Below, one piece after another: positions 1-7,889 of a DNA stretch of 19,457 nucleotides (position 1 is its first letter; every line of letters begins with the position of its first letter). The notes beneath the pieces were generated by a model. That model did no database searches. It had not been told where the DNA came from and saw nothing but the letters and a program-made list of their open reading frames with translations. Position numbers and translations under genes: made by a program. Origin of the DNA: Desulfobacterales bacterium (lineage in GTDB: Bacteria > Desulfobacterota > Desulfobacteria > Desulfobacterales > JAFDCJ01); contig JAOZPY010000013.1 in the NCBI GenBank assembly GCA_029932495.1, positions 1 to 19,457 on the forward strand, written 5' to 3'.

Positions 1-138
1 AAATTGCAAGCTGTTTGAGGCGCTTGCGCCGAGTTCTTGCAATTTAGCCCACCGACCCGCTGGCGCCCCAAATGGACACAGAAAGCGAAATCAAAATGCA
101 TCTTGCGCGGGCGGACCACAACTTTTTGAGAAATTACC
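1..138. repeat. Dispersed hairpin element, family A, copy 1 (left arm cut by window edge)
   Basis: This stretch aligns without gaps to 9550-9687, with 26 differences in 138 positions by hand count (about 81% identity). It opens with the inner stem AAATTGCAAG (1-10), pairing perfectly with CTTGCAATTT (36-45). The loop holds a small GGCGC-TT-GCGCC hairpin (19-30). The right flank (about 47-78) contains GCCCACCGA and CCCCAAATGGACA. In copy 2 these pair with left-arm sequence that would lie before base 1 here. No open reading frame fits it. It could be a MITE/REP-like element or a structured RNA; the sequence alone does not decide. Confidence 0.75.
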
Positions 139-179
139 TTATGGCCACATTGGTATTACGCAAACGTTAATCATGCTGG

Positions 180-208
180 TTGAAATTCAATCCTTAAGCA
201 GGTATAGT
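180..208 (+). promoter_or_regulatory. Probable sigma-70 promoter for the EamA transporter gene
   Basis: TTGAAA (180-185) and TATAGT (203-208) are separated by 17 bases, close to the sigma-70 consensus. This would give a leader of about 105 nt before the ATG at 321. It is the best hexamer pair seen in the upstream region. Confidence 0.4.
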
Positions 209-282
209 CCCTGTTTCCGGATTTTATCGCCGCATAAACTGCAGCATCAGCCGGCACCAATTCTGACACACGATATCAAACC

Positions 283-296
283 TGTCAATTTTGACA
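283..296. promoter_or_regulatory. Perfect 14-bp palindrome before the EamA gene (possible operator)
   Basis: TGTCAATTTTGACA is a perfect 6+2+6 palindrome 25 bases before the start codon, downstream of the predicted promoter. Position and symmetry suit a dimeric repressor site. No regulator gene lies nearby, so function is inference. Confidence 0.25.
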
Positions 297-320
297 TGCA
301 ACCTTTAGCCGCGAGCAGCC

Positions 321-1199
321 ATGTTAGCAGCCGGTCTGGCCATATTGGCATCCTGTCTCATCGGGGTGGCCACCATCCTGATGAAAAAGGCAGTTGAACG
401 CACCAACCCCACTACTGCCATGTTGATGGTAACGCTGGTGGGTACCATCGTTTTTCTGATCATTTCATGGCTGATGGTCCCAGGGGATTATCTGAAATCC
501 AGGGCCCTGATCTACTTTGCCGCCGCCGGCATATTTTCGCCGGCCCTGGTCCGCTGGCTGTTTTTTATCAGCCTGGACCGCATCGGGGCATCGGTCTCCG
601 CCTCTATCCTGGCCATGGGACCCGCTTTTACCGCCCTGTTCGCTATTGTAATGCTCGGTGAAACCCTCACCCTGCAAATCGGCCTGGGCATTATGACGAT
701 CATCGGTGGAATCGTAATTTTTGAACGCCAACTGAACCAGCACCCGAAGCCCACCAGCCACAACCGAAAAAATCTATTGTTTCCGCTGCTGGCGGCAATA
801 TTTTTTGGCTTTGCCGTGGTCCTGAGAAAAAAGGGGTTGAATGTGCTCGACTCGCCGGTACTCGGGGTGACGACAGGATTTACGACGTCGTTGATTTTCT
901 ATTCCATCATGTGTCTGCTGTCCGCAAAATTAAGAGCTGCTATCGCTATTCGCAAAAAAGACCTGCCCTATTTTATTATAACGGGAATTTTTCTTACCAC
1001 CGCCTGGCTGACCCTGTTTTACGCCCTTTCCTATGGGACGGCGATTGTTGTCACCCCTCTGGCCAATCTGCACCCGCTGATGGTGCTGATACTCAGTTAT
1101 TTTTTCCTCGGCAAATTCGAAAAAATCACCGCCGGTATTATCGTGGGGGTCTTCATCGTCCTGGCGGGAGTGTTGCTGATCACCACGGGTCAGGCATAA
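321..1199 (+). CDS. EamA/DMT-superfamily transporter
   Basis: This is a 292-residue, very hydrophobic protein with about ten predicted membrane segments arranged as two EamA repeats (about residues 4-137 and 150-289). That is the usual size and layout of the drug/metabolite transporter superfamily, whose members move metabolites or amino acids across the inner membrane. Each repeat ends in the typical G-E-x-L/K-E-K-I region (GETLTLQIGLGI near residue 113; GKFEKITAGIIVG near 265). The start is fixed by an in-frame TAG at 306-308, with no other start codon before ATG 321. No good Shine-Dalgarno site precedes it. It runs tail to tail with the YhhN gene, with only 4 bases between the two stop codons. 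The substrate cannot be read from the sequence. Confidence 0.85.
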   Translation: MLAAGLAILASCLIGVATILMKKAVERTNPTTAMLMVTLVGTIVFLIISWLMVPGDYLKSRALIYFAAAGIFSPALVRWLFFISLDRIGASVSASILAMGPAFTALFAIVMLGETLTLQIGLGIMTIIGGIVIFERQLNQHPKPTSHNRKNLLFPLLAAIFFGFAVVLRKKGLNVLDSPVLGVTTGFTTSLIFYSIMCLLSAKLRAAIAIRKKDLPYFIITGIFLTTAWLTLFYALSYGTAIVVTPLANLHPLMVLILSYFFLGKFEKITAGIIVGVFIVLAGVLLITTGQA

Positions 1200-1203
1200 A
1201 ACC

Positions 1204-1857
1204 CTACTGGATAAGCCCTACCGAAAAGGCGAGTACAAACTGCCCCCCGTAATACAGAGGCAGTCCGATGAGGCGGTTGACAAACTGCAATTCCAAAAAG
1301 CGGTCCCGGGCCACGAATAAATCTGAAACATAGAAACAGACGGCACCGGCCAGAACAGCCAGCCGACCGGTTGAATTAACCCCGGCATCGCCCAGCACAG
1401 TCCCAGCGCCGATGACCATCACGGAAATTACGATAATGTAAGCCGCTACCGGAATCAACATGGCGCCCAGGTGGGGCCGCAGCCAGAAAAAAACGGCACC
1501 GCTGACAATCAGGGCGGCCAGCGTCGCCATCCAGGTCCCGGGGTTTATGTGGGCCAGGTAAAAAAAGCCGATCACATAAAAAACATGGCCCAGCAAAAAA
1601 AATACCAGCCCGAAAAAAAACATCCGCTGCCCGGGCAGGGCCAGAAACACATCACCTCCCAGGCAGAAAAACAGGCCGGTCAGCATAATATAATAGAAAC
1701 CGGCCACCGGATGGGGTTGCACCAGAGCGGTGACAATAAAAAGACAGGAAAGGACGGTTTTAACGGGCAGCTTGCCTTTAAGCTGATCCGTTCTCTCAAA
1801 ATACAGCAGCCCCGCCAGCAGTATAACCGCCACCACAATTATTAAAAAATTTATCAT
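1204..1857 (-). CDS. YhhN/TMEM86-family membrane protein
   Basis: The 217-residue product is an integral membrane protein with about eight hydrophobic segments. It carries the YhhN-family pattern: a GDVFLAL segment, then FFFGLVFFLLGHVFYVIGF, and near the C terminus a Y-x-SD-x-x-x-A-x-x-RF block followed by NRLIGLPLYYGGQ. The eukaryotic relative TMEM86 is a lysoplasmalogenase; the bacterial role is less certain, so a lipid-related function is only inferred. The frame stays open upstream to 1968, but those residues fall inside the long hairpin at 1877-2023 and lack hydrophobic character, so ATG 1857 (starting MINFLIIVV) is preferred. The ribosome binding site is poor. The stop codon is TAG. Confidence 0.75.
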   Translation of the reverse strand: MINFLIIVVAVILLAGLLYFERTDQLKGKLPVKTVLSCLFIVTALVQPHPVAGFYYIMLTGLFFCLGGDVFLALPGQRMFFFGLVFFLLGHVFYVIGFFYLAHINPGTWMATLAALIVSGAVFFWLRPHLGAMLIPVAAYIIVISVMVIGAGTVLGDAGVNSTGRLAVLAGAVCFYVSDLFVARDRFLELQFVNRLIGLPLYYGGQFVLAFSVGLIQ

Positions 1858-1876
1858 AGGAATCGACAAAGCACTT

Positions 1877-2023
1877 AAAATTTCCGACTTGAAACGAGCA
1901 ATTTTTCGCAAGGTCAAGGATATCGAAGGATTGTGCGGAGGCGTACGCGCAGTACGCCGCACAAACAAATCCTGAGATAGACGCAGAGATTGCGGAAAAG
2001 GGCCGTTTTCAGGCGGAAATTTT
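1877..2023. repeat. Long imperfect hairpin, family C, at the 3' end of the GDH gene
   Basis: The outer arms AAAATTTCCG (1877-1886) and CGGAAATTTT (2014-2023) are perfectly complementary. Moving inward, TTTTCGCAA pairs with TTGCGGAAAA (one bulge), AGGATT (1927-1932) with AATCCT (1968-1973), GTGCG (1933-1937) with CGCAC (1958-1962), and GCGTAC (1941-1946) with GTACGC (1952-1957). The loop is GCGCA. The arm at 2014-2023 reaches the first base of the GDH stop codon (2023-2025). It may end or stabilise the GDH transcript, or it may be a mobile palindromic repeat inserted at the gene end. Confidence 0.7.
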
Positions 2024-3372
2024 TAGACGAGGCCCTGATCCAGCATGGCATCGACCACCTTGACAAAGCCGGCGATATTGGCCCCGGCCTCGTAGTCGCC
2101 CGGCTTTCCATACTGTTCGGCGGCATCCACACAGGTCTGGTGGATTGTCTTCATGATCAGTTTCAGACGACTGTCGACTTCTTCGCGCGTCCAGGAAAGA
2201 CGCATGCTGTTCTGAGTCATTTCCAGCCCCGAAACCGAAACCCCGCCCGCATTGGCCGCTTTGCCCGGCCCGTAAAGAATTTTATGCTCTTTAAAAACGT
2301 GAATCCCCTCGGGCATGGTGGGCATGTTCGCCCCTTCACAGACCATCACCACGCCGTTGTCGACCAGGTGCTGGGCATCGCGACTGTTGATTTCATTCTG
2401 GGTGGCACTGGGAAAGGCGCAGTCGGCCTTGTGGTTCCACAGCGGGTTGTAATCCAGTGCGGAATCAACCGCGGTATAAACCGCAGAGCTGTACTTTTCC
2501 GCATACTCCTTGATGCGGCCCCGGCGGACATTTTTAAGCATTTTCACGTAGTCCAGCTTTTGAGCGTCAATACCGCTTTCATCATAAATGTAGCCCGATG
2601 AATCGGACATGGTCACCACGCTGGCCCCCAGTTCAATGAGTTTTTCCACGGTAAACTGCGCCACGTTGCCCGAGCCGGAAACCAGGCACGTTTTTCCCTC
2701 CAAAGTCTCGCTGCGGGTGGCCAGCATCTCGGCGGCAAAATATACCGACCCGTAACCGGTGGCTTCCGGTCGGATCAGACTGCCGCCCCAGTTGAGCCCC
2801 TTGCCGGTCAGTACCCCGGTAAATTCATTGCGCAGCTTTTTGTACATGCCGAACAGGTAACCTATCTCCCGCGCCCCGACGCCGATATCGCCGGCGGGAA
2901 CATCCGTGTTGGGGCCGATATGACGAAAAAGCTCACTCATAAAGCTCTGGCAAAACCGCATCACCTCGTAGTCAGACTTGCCTTTGGGATCAAAATCCGA
3001 CCCGCCTTTGCCGCCGCCCATGGGAAGCGTGGTCAGGGCATTTTTAAACACCTGCTCAAAGGCCAGAAACTTCAATATGCCCAGGTTGACCGACGGGTGA
3101 AACCGCAGCCCGCCCTTGTAAGGTCCAATGGCGCTGTTCATCTCAATGCGAAAACCCCGGTTGACCTGAATGTTTCCCTGGTCATCGGTCCAGGGCACCC
3201 GGAACATGATCACCCGTTCGGGCTCCACCAGCCGCTCGGGAATCCTGGCCTGCCGATAAATCGGGTTCTGATCCAATACCGGCTTGACCGATTCCATCAC
3301 CTCACTGACGGCCTGGTGAAATTCTTTTTCCTGGGGGTCCCTGTCCTTGATTACGTCCAGTATATCCGCCAT
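2023..3372 (-). CDS. gdhA: NADP-type glutamate dehydrogenase (hexameric)
   Basis: The enzyme interconverts 2-oxoglutarate plus ammonium and glutamate in the cytoplasm. The 449-residue length matches the bacterial GdhA family. The catalytic lysine lies in PMGGGKGGSDFDP (K122) and the catalytic aspartate in DVPAGDIGVG (D162); the spacing of 40 residues is the family spacing. The nucleotide-binding domain begins near residue 227, with the Rossmann glycines in VSGSGNVAQ. The SDSSG stretch after the second beta strand (about 256-260) fits NADP preference. A strong Shine-Dalgarno sequence (GGAGGAGG) precedes ATG 3372. The gene stands alone, with an unrelated gene upstream and the family C hairpin directly at its stop codon. 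Function is confident; cofactor choice is inferred. Confidence 0.95.
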   Translation of the reverse strand: MADILDVIKDRDPQEKEFHQAVSEVMESVKPVLDQNPIYRQARIPERLVEPERVIMFRVPWTDDQGNIQVNRGFRIEMNSAIGPYKGGLRFHPSVNLGILKFLAFEQVFKNALTTLPMGGGKGGSDFDPKGKSDYEVMRFCQSFMSELFRHIGPNTDVPAGDIGVGAREIGYLFGMYKKLRNEFTGVLTGKGLNWGGSLIRPEATGYGSVYFAAEMLATRSETLEGKTCLVSGSGNVAQFTVEKLIELGASVVTMSDSSGYIYDESGIDAQKLDYVKMLKNVRRGRIKEYAEKYSSAVYTAVDSALDYNPLWNHKADCAFPSATQNEINSRDAQHLVDNGVVMVCEGANMPTMPEGIHVFKEHKILYGPGKAANAGGVSVSGLEMTQNSMRLSWTREEVDSRLKLIMKTIHQTCVDAAEQYGKPGDYEAGANIAGFVKVVDAMLDQGLV

Positions 3373-3518
3373 AATTCCTCCTCCTCTACCCCGGATAAGC
3401 CGAGAATCTGAAATATGTTGTTTTTTAAAGGTGTTTCAACGAACGACTGGATGCTCAATACCAAGTTCAGAGGGTGGATACAAGCATAATTGTAAGGGGC
3501 TGCAAAAAAAATGGGGCG

Positions 3519-5177
3519 TTAAAGCGCGGCCAGGCTTTCTTCCGGAGGGCTGCTGGATGGCCTGACCAATTTGATGTTATCAGAATATTTTACCGCCTTG
3601 TTGCGGCCGGCCTGCTTGGCGGCATACATGGCGACGTCTGCCTTTTTGATCAAATCTTCAATATCGGTGCCGTCAGCGGGATAGGAGGCAATCCCCAGGC
3701 TGATCGTAATTTGCGGCAGATCCCCCACCCGGATTCTGGAAAGCTCGTCGCGCAGCCGCTCAGCCAGACACAGGGCGGCATCCTTGTCGGCATCCGGTAT
3801 CAGCATGACGAATTCTTCCCCCCCGTAGCGGGCAATGGCATCCACATCCCGGACATTTTTTTGCAGAAACTGACTGATGGCTTTCAGCGCCCGGTCGCCC
3901 GCAGCATGCCCGTATGTGTCATTAATGTTTTTGAACTTGTCAAGATCGACCATAATGACGGAAAGCGTTTTATTATAGCGGTCAGCCCGGTGCATTTCCT
4001 CCTGCAACTTGACCATGAAATAGCGGCGCACATAAAGACCGGTCAGCGAATCGGTGACTGCCAAATCCCACAGCTGCGCTTTGTTAATTGCCACCGCGGC
4101 CTGATCAGCAACAGCTTTGAGCATTCTGACATCTTCATCGTCAAATTGCTGTCCGCCCTTTTTATTGGTCACGTTAATAACACCGATCACATCAGAGTAA
4201 ACCACCATAGGAATGCAGGCGATAGAGCGCACAAAGGATGTTTCCGAAGCGATGAACACTTCATCTTCCCGGATGTTGTTTACGATCATGGGGTTGCCAC
4301 TTAAAAAAACCTGCCCGGCAATACCCTCTCCGGGTCGAAAACTGCGGCATTCAATTTCATTGCAATTGACCTTTTCCTGGTAGTCGGTGTCCTCCAGTCC
4401 GGCCAGTACGCGGATGTTCAGCCGATTTGTTTCGGGATCATACAGCATGATCGAGCCCTTCTCGGCTGCAGTGATGTCAATGGCCTGGTTGAGAATGAAC
4501 TGAAGAAGTTTTTTAAGATCGCTGATAAAATTCATGGCTTTGCCGATATCATACAGCAACGACAGGTTTTGCAGCGTTTTATCCAGATCCTCCTTTTCTT
4601 TTCGCCGCCGCTCATACAGCCGGCAAGTATTTATGGAAACTGCCGCCTGAGCGCCGATCTGCTGTAAAAAATACAGATCAAAATCATCAAAGGGCTTGCG
4701 GCCGGCCTTGCGCCCCACGGTTAAAATCCCGATGACCTCGCCGCGCATTACCAGAGGAACCCACAACTCCGAGGGCAGCACCTTTAGATCCTGCTTTTCC
4801 AGAAAACTGGGAAAAAGAGGCTCCCCGTCACGGTCGACAACGGGAAATGGCGTACCCTTCAGCAGCGTCTGCCACAAATCCTTTTTATCGCTTTTAAATT
4901 TGTAATTCAATTTTCCCAGGCCATGGCTGAAAACCAACTCAAACGCTGCCTGCTGCCCGTCATAAACGAAAAGGCCCAGCTTTAACACCCCGAACTTACT
5001 TCTTAAAATGCCCGCAAATGCGGCATACAGTTCACGGGGGTTAAGGATATCGCTAAGTTCACGGCAGGCCCCCAGCAGTTCGGTCAACTCGGAGGCACGC
5101 CGGTCGAACGTTTCCCCGGACGGCGAGCAAGCCCTGGATTTCGCTGTGGATTGATTTTTCGATCTCGATTTTTTCAT
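3519..5177 (-). CDS. Diguanylate cyclase with two GAF domains
   Basis: This 552-residue cytoplasmic protein makes cyclic di-GMP from two GTP. Domains in order: a charged N-terminal tail (1-30), GAF 1 (about 32-185), a short helical linker rich in R/K/E (186-200), GAF 2 (about 205-368) and GGDEF (about 372-531). The active-site loop reads GGEEF (452-456), the usual active variant. RDVD (443-446), five residues before it, is an intact inhibitory I-site, so product feedback is expected. DLDKFKNINDTYGH (411-424) carries the metal- and substrate-contacting residues. No membrane segments are visible, so input is probably a small ligand or redox signal sensed by the GAF domains. A sigma-28-like promoter lies about 165 bases upstream, suggesting a link with motility. 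No strong Shine-Dalgarno site is seen. Confidence 0.92.
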   Translation of the reverse strand: MKKSRSKNQSTAKSRACSPSGETFDRRASELTELLGACRELSDILNPRELYAAFAGILRSKFGVLKLGLFVYDGQQAAFELVFSHGLGKLNYKFKSDKKDLWQTLLKGTPFPVVDRDGEPLFPSFLEKQDLKVLPSELWVPLVMRGEVIGILTVGRKAGRKPFDDFDLYFLQQIGAQAAVSINTCRLYERRRKEKEDLDKTLQNLSLLYDIGKAMNFISDLKKLLQFILNQAIDITAAEKGSIMLYDPETNRLNIRVLAGLEDTDYQEKVNCNEIECRSFRPGEGIAGQVFLSGNPMIVNNIREDEVFIASETSFVRSIACIPMVVYSDVIGVINVTNKKGGQQFDDEDVRMLKAVADQAAVAINKAQLWDLAVTDSLTGLYVRRYFMVKLQEEMHRADRYNKTLSVIMVDLDKFKNINDTYGHAAGDRALKAISQFLQKNVRDVDAIARYGGEEFVMLIPDADKDAALCLAERLRDELSRIRVGDLPQITISLGIASYPADGTDIEDLIKKADVAMYAAKQAGRNKAVKYSDNIKLVRPSSSPPEESLAAL

Positions 5178-5342
5178 AGCGTCCGCTTTTATTGTGGGAT
5201 GATAATTTCAGCCGGCATCTCGTGCAACTTAAAAATCTGCGTTGTTTCAACCGCTGGCAGGTTTGAACCCCGCAACTTTGAAAAAAATGCCGTCCGCCCG
5301 GCCCACTGGAAAAAAACACCAATTTCGAGCTGGACGCTTAAC

Positions 5343-5369
5343 AGATCGGTATAATTGCTGAAAACTTTA
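5343..5369 (-). promoter_or_regulatory. Sigma-28 (FliA)-like promoter before the diguanylate cyclase gene
   Basis: On the minus strand TAAAGTTT (5369-5362) is followed after 11 bases by ACCGATCT (5350-5343). The FliA consensus is TAAAGTTT-N11-GCCGATAA, so the -35 matches fully, the -10 core CCGAT matches, and the spacing is exact. The start site would lie about 160 bases before ATG 5177, leaving a long leader. A 6-bp inverted repeat ATTGCT/AGCAAT (5354-5359, 5369-5374) spans the spacer and -35. Motility-linked expression is inference. Confidence 0.5.
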
Positions 5370-5396
5370 GCAATAATCTTAATGCAAAGGTTGGTT

Positions 5397-6365
5397 TTAA
5401 AGGACAATCTCACAGCCCTGGCCATGTGAGCGTATGGCGGCCTCCACCACCCGCATGGCATCGACCCCGGCCCGGGCGGTCGCCCGGGGTTGAAGCCGAT
5501 CGGTTACACACTGCAAAAAATCTTTGAGTTCGAGAAAAAGCGGTTCGGCCGGCAAAATCTCCTTGTGGACGATCTCACCGCTGATGGTTTTCCAGGTATC
5601 GTGGTCAAGGATGTGCTGGTTGCGATAAATTTTGACTTTATCCTGGGAAGCGGCGAAGTCACAGACCAGCGTCGCTTTTTCACCAATGATAACGATCAGC
5701 CGCTTTTTTTCAGGAGAAAAATAATTGGCCTACACCACCGCCGGCACGCCGTCATAATCCATCCAGACCCAGGCCATGTCATCCATACCCCTTTTAAGTA
5801 AGTCTTCACAACGGGCCAGCACCCGGGTGGGGACAGCCGGCATCAGGTAATTAAAAAAATCAATAAAATGAATCGCATCGGAAATGGTCACCCCACCATC
5901 GGCCCGTGGCCGTTTAAAACCCGAAAAAGTCCCGGTCATCGATTGTATCGCTCCCATCTGGCCGGACGCCAGGTATTGCTTGATAAATTCCGTGGCCGGA
6001 TCGTAGCGAAAAATATGGCCGACCTGGACAATCGCCCCGCGTTTGTCCGCCATGGCAGCCAAATCCTGGGCCTGGGCGGCGGTCTCGGCAATCGGCTTTT
6101 CGATGAATACGTCCTTGCCGCATTCAAGCATCTCTTTGCCGAGTTCAAAATGGGAAAAAGCCGGCGTCACCACGTCCACAGCGGTGACGATGTCCAGAAA
6201 ATCCCTGTAGTTATCAGACAGGTGATCCGGTGCAATGCCTTGCTCAAGACATCTTTTCCGCCCGGTCCCGGAAATCTCCGCGACATATAAATCCACCGGC
6301 AGGTTCGACAAAACCCGCAGATGATTGGTCCCCCAACGGCCGGTTCCAATTTGCATAATTTTCAT
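5397..6365 (-). CDS. Gfo/Idh/MocA-family oxidoreductase interrupted by an in-frame TAG
   Basis: NAD(P)-dependent sugar oxidoreductase, fourth gene of the operon. The N-terminal Rossmann domain starts MKIMQIGTGRWG, the EKP motif is at 89-91, and GGVTISDAIHFID (157-169) carries the D and H typical of the active site. After codon 211 a TAG (5730-5732) interrupts the frame. The same frame then runs 110 more codons (ANYFSPEKKRLIVIIGEKAT and on to GQGCEIVL) to TAA at 5397-5399, giving the normal family length of about 322 residues. Downstream sequence is intact and matches the family C-terminal domain. ATG 6365 is chosen because AAGGA lies 9 bases upstream; TTG 6371, overlapping the previous stop, is less likely. 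With the aminotransferase it could act like GnnA or WbpB on a UDP-sugar (inference). Whether the product is full length depends on the TAG. Confidence 0.75.
5730..5732 (-). other. Internal in-frame amber (TAG) codon in the oxidoreductase gene
   Basis: The minus strand reads GTG GTG TAG GCC AAT TAT. Relatives usually have an acidic residue here (V-E-A/T-N/S-W/Y-x-x-P), so one base change from GAG would explain it. Three other genes in the window (YhhN, GNAT, Pot-type binding protein) end in TAG, so the codon works as an ordinary stop in this genome. Confidence 0.85.
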
Positions 6366-6367
6366 TT

Positions 6368-7138
6368 TCAACGATCCTTTCCGGATGGGTTGTTTTTCAG
6401 CTTGCGGGATATCTCCCGGGCCAGGGCGGAACGCTGGTAATAAATCCGAACCAGCAGCACCAGCAACACCAGCAGAAATGACGCCACCGAAATGCGCAGT
6501 ACAAAACCTGTCTGCAGGCTGCTGCCGTACAGGGCGAAAATAACCGTTTCCGGCAGCAGTCCGACAATGGATCCCAGCAAAAAAACCCCGGTTGTAATCG
6601 GGGCCAGTCCGATGAGAACGTTTACCAGAATACAGGTCAACGGAAGCTGGCGCAACAAAATAACCAGTAAAAACCCGTTGCTTTTACTGTACTGCGCAAT
6701 GATTTTCTGATAGGCGCCGATTTTTTGCTTAAACAGCGGCCTTCCCAGCACACGGGTCAACGAAAAAATCGCCACAGATCCCAGCAGGGCGGCAGCCAGG
6801 GCCAGCACAATGCCCAGCCAAAGACCGAACACCACCCCCCCCAGAATACTGACCAACGACCGCGGGACACCCAGGGAAATCAAGGCCGCGCCGACCAGCA
6901 GAAAAACAACCGGGGCCCAGTGATTGAATTCGGCCAATCTTTGCTGCAAAGTGCTTATATTGGAAATCTTCAGATAGCTGCCCAGGGGCGAAAACCGAAT
7001 CATTGCCAGAGCGGCCACAAGAAACACCGCCAGCAGCATCGCTTTGGCAAGATTGCGATAAAATTGCTGTCTGTCTCCGTAAGGGGCGACTGGTGGATCC
7101 TCAGTGTTTAAAAAATCTTTGCGGGCAGGCCGGGTCAC
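6368..7138 (-). CDS. TVP38/TMEM64 (VTT/DedA-like) membrane protein
   Basis: The 256-residue inner-membrane protein has a hydrophilic N terminus (about 1-30), a first membrane helix (about 31-47), then the VTT domain with re-entrant-type segments. Visible family features are the glycine-rich ILGGVVFGLWLG stretch and the conserved LLRQLPLTCILVNVLIGL block (R-x-x-P, N and G). Some VTT/DedA proteins transport undecaprenyl phosphate or scramble phospholipids. Next to a GT2 and near an ArnT-like transferase, a role in moving a lipid carrier or lipid-linked sugar is a reasonable inference. The frame begins at GTG 7138, overlapping the TGA of the glycosyltransferase (GTGA), which points to translational coupling. 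It ends two bases before the oxidoreductase ATG. Confidence 0.85.
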   Translation of the reverse strand: MTRPARKDFLNTEDPPVAPYGDRQQFYRNLAKAMLLAVFLVAALAMIRFSPLGSYLKISNISTLQQRLAEFNHWAPVVFLLVGAALISLGVPRSLVSILGGVVFGLWLGIVLALAAALLGSVAIFSLTRVLGRPLFKQKIGAYQKIIAQYSKSNGFLLVILLRQLPLTCILVNVLIGLAPITTGVFLLGSIVGLLPETVIFALYGSSLQTGFVLRISVASFLLVLLVLLVRIYYQRSALAREISRKLKNNPSGKDR

Positions 7139-7875
7139 GGGGACGGCACCTCATCTTCAGGTACAAACCGCCGGGTGGGAAGGCATCGTTTGCGCCACCA
7201 CAAAATGGCAAAACAATCCACCAGGCCCCGGAACATGCGGTTGCCGATGCCATACTTGGACTCTCCCCGGATTCGGGGACGGTGGTTGACGGGAATTTCG
7301 ACAACTTTAAATCCCTGCAGCCGCAGCAAGGTGGGAAGGAAACGGTGCATGCCATTGAAAACCGGAATCTCACGTAAAGCCTCTCTTTTGAGCAGACGAA
7401 AAGTACAGCCTGCATCGGCAATGACATCGCCGGTCACCTTGTTGCGAAAACCATTGGCAACCTTCGAAGAGGTGCGTTTGACCCAGTTGTCTTCCCGCCG
7501 GCGGCGAATGCCGCACACCGCATCCACGTGGCGGGAGGCTTCCAGCAAAGCCGGAATATCGGCCGGGTCATTTTGTTGATCCGCATCCATGGTCACAATC
7601 CACCGGCCCCGGGCATGGGCAAAGCCGGTGGCCTGCCCGGCGCTCTCACCGCAGTTGACGGCATGCTGAATCACCCGCAGCTGCGGGTATTTCTGTTTCA
7701 GATCCTGGAGCACGGAAAAGCTGTTGTCGGTACTGGCGTCATCCACGCAGATGATCTCGAAAGGCTGGTCCAACTCCTGGACAACCGCGACGAGTTCGTC
7801 GAGCAAGGGCACAAGATTGTCCTGCTCGTTGTATACCGGAATAACGATGGACAATGTCGGATCGGATGGCATCAT
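7135..7875 (-). CDS. Family 2 glycosyltransferase (DPM1/ArnC-like)
   Basis: The 246-residue GT-A fold enzyme probably transfers a sugar from a nucleotide donor to a polyprenyl phosphate. The N-terminal strand and loop read LSIVIPVYNEQDNL, VDDASTD (44-50) contacts the nucleotide, and TMDADQQNDP gives the DxD metal site (D97-D99). The C-terminal part keeps RGESKYG, typical of the dolichyl/undecaprenyl-phosphate sugar transferases. Unlike ArnC it has no C-terminal membrane helices, so it is a DPM1-type short form that may rely on the VTT protein encoded next to it. It sits 14 bases after the aminotransferase stop and overlaps the VTT gene by 4 bases. The donor sugar is unknown; an amino sugar made by the flanking genes is inferred. 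Confidence 0.88.
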   Translation of the reverse strand: MMPSDPTLSIVIPVYNEQDNLVPLLDELVAVVQELDQPFEIICVDDASTDNSFSVLQDLKQKYPQLRVIQHAVNCGESAGQATGFAHARGRWIVTMDADQQNDPADIPALLEASRHVDAVCGIRRRREDNWVKRTSSKVANGFRNKVTGDVIADAGCTFRLLKREALREIPVFNGMHRFLPTLLRLQGFKVVEIPVNHRPRIRGESKYGIGNRMFRGLVDCFAILWWRKRCLPTRRFVPEDEVPSP

Positions 7876-7889
7876 ATCAGGAGATATCC

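Noticed and set aside
173..397. Small plus-strand frame overlapping the EamA start
   Set aside because: It has no ribosome binding site, overlaps the transporter gene in another frame and covers the predicted promoter.
1858..1968. N-terminal extension of the YhhN protein (37 residues)
   Set aside because: It is encoded by the family C hairpin, is hydrophilic and arginine-rich, and precedes a normal membrane-protein start at 1857.
2920..3411. Long open frames antisense to GDH (also 1990-2601)
   Set aside because: They mirror the codon pattern of gdhA; the GDH gene explains all of this sequence.
3373..3518. Intrinsic terminator or promoter between the GDH and diguanylate cyclase genes
   Set aside because: A run of eight Ts (minus strand) follows the cyclase stop, but no convincing stem precedes it. 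No hexamer pair good enough for a gdhA promoter was found.
5189..5461. Minus-strand open frame in the leader of the diguanylate cyclase gene
   Set aside because: The start lies inside the oxidoreductase gene in another frame. The intergenic part (from about 5396) looks somewhat protein-like but has no start codon of its own before its last few codons, and it coincides with the sigma-28-like promoter.
5730..5732. Firm call of pyrrolysine at the amber codon
   Set aside because: No pyl genes are in the window, no downstream insertion element is evident, and TAG serves as a normal stop for three neighbouring genes. Kept only as one hypothesis.
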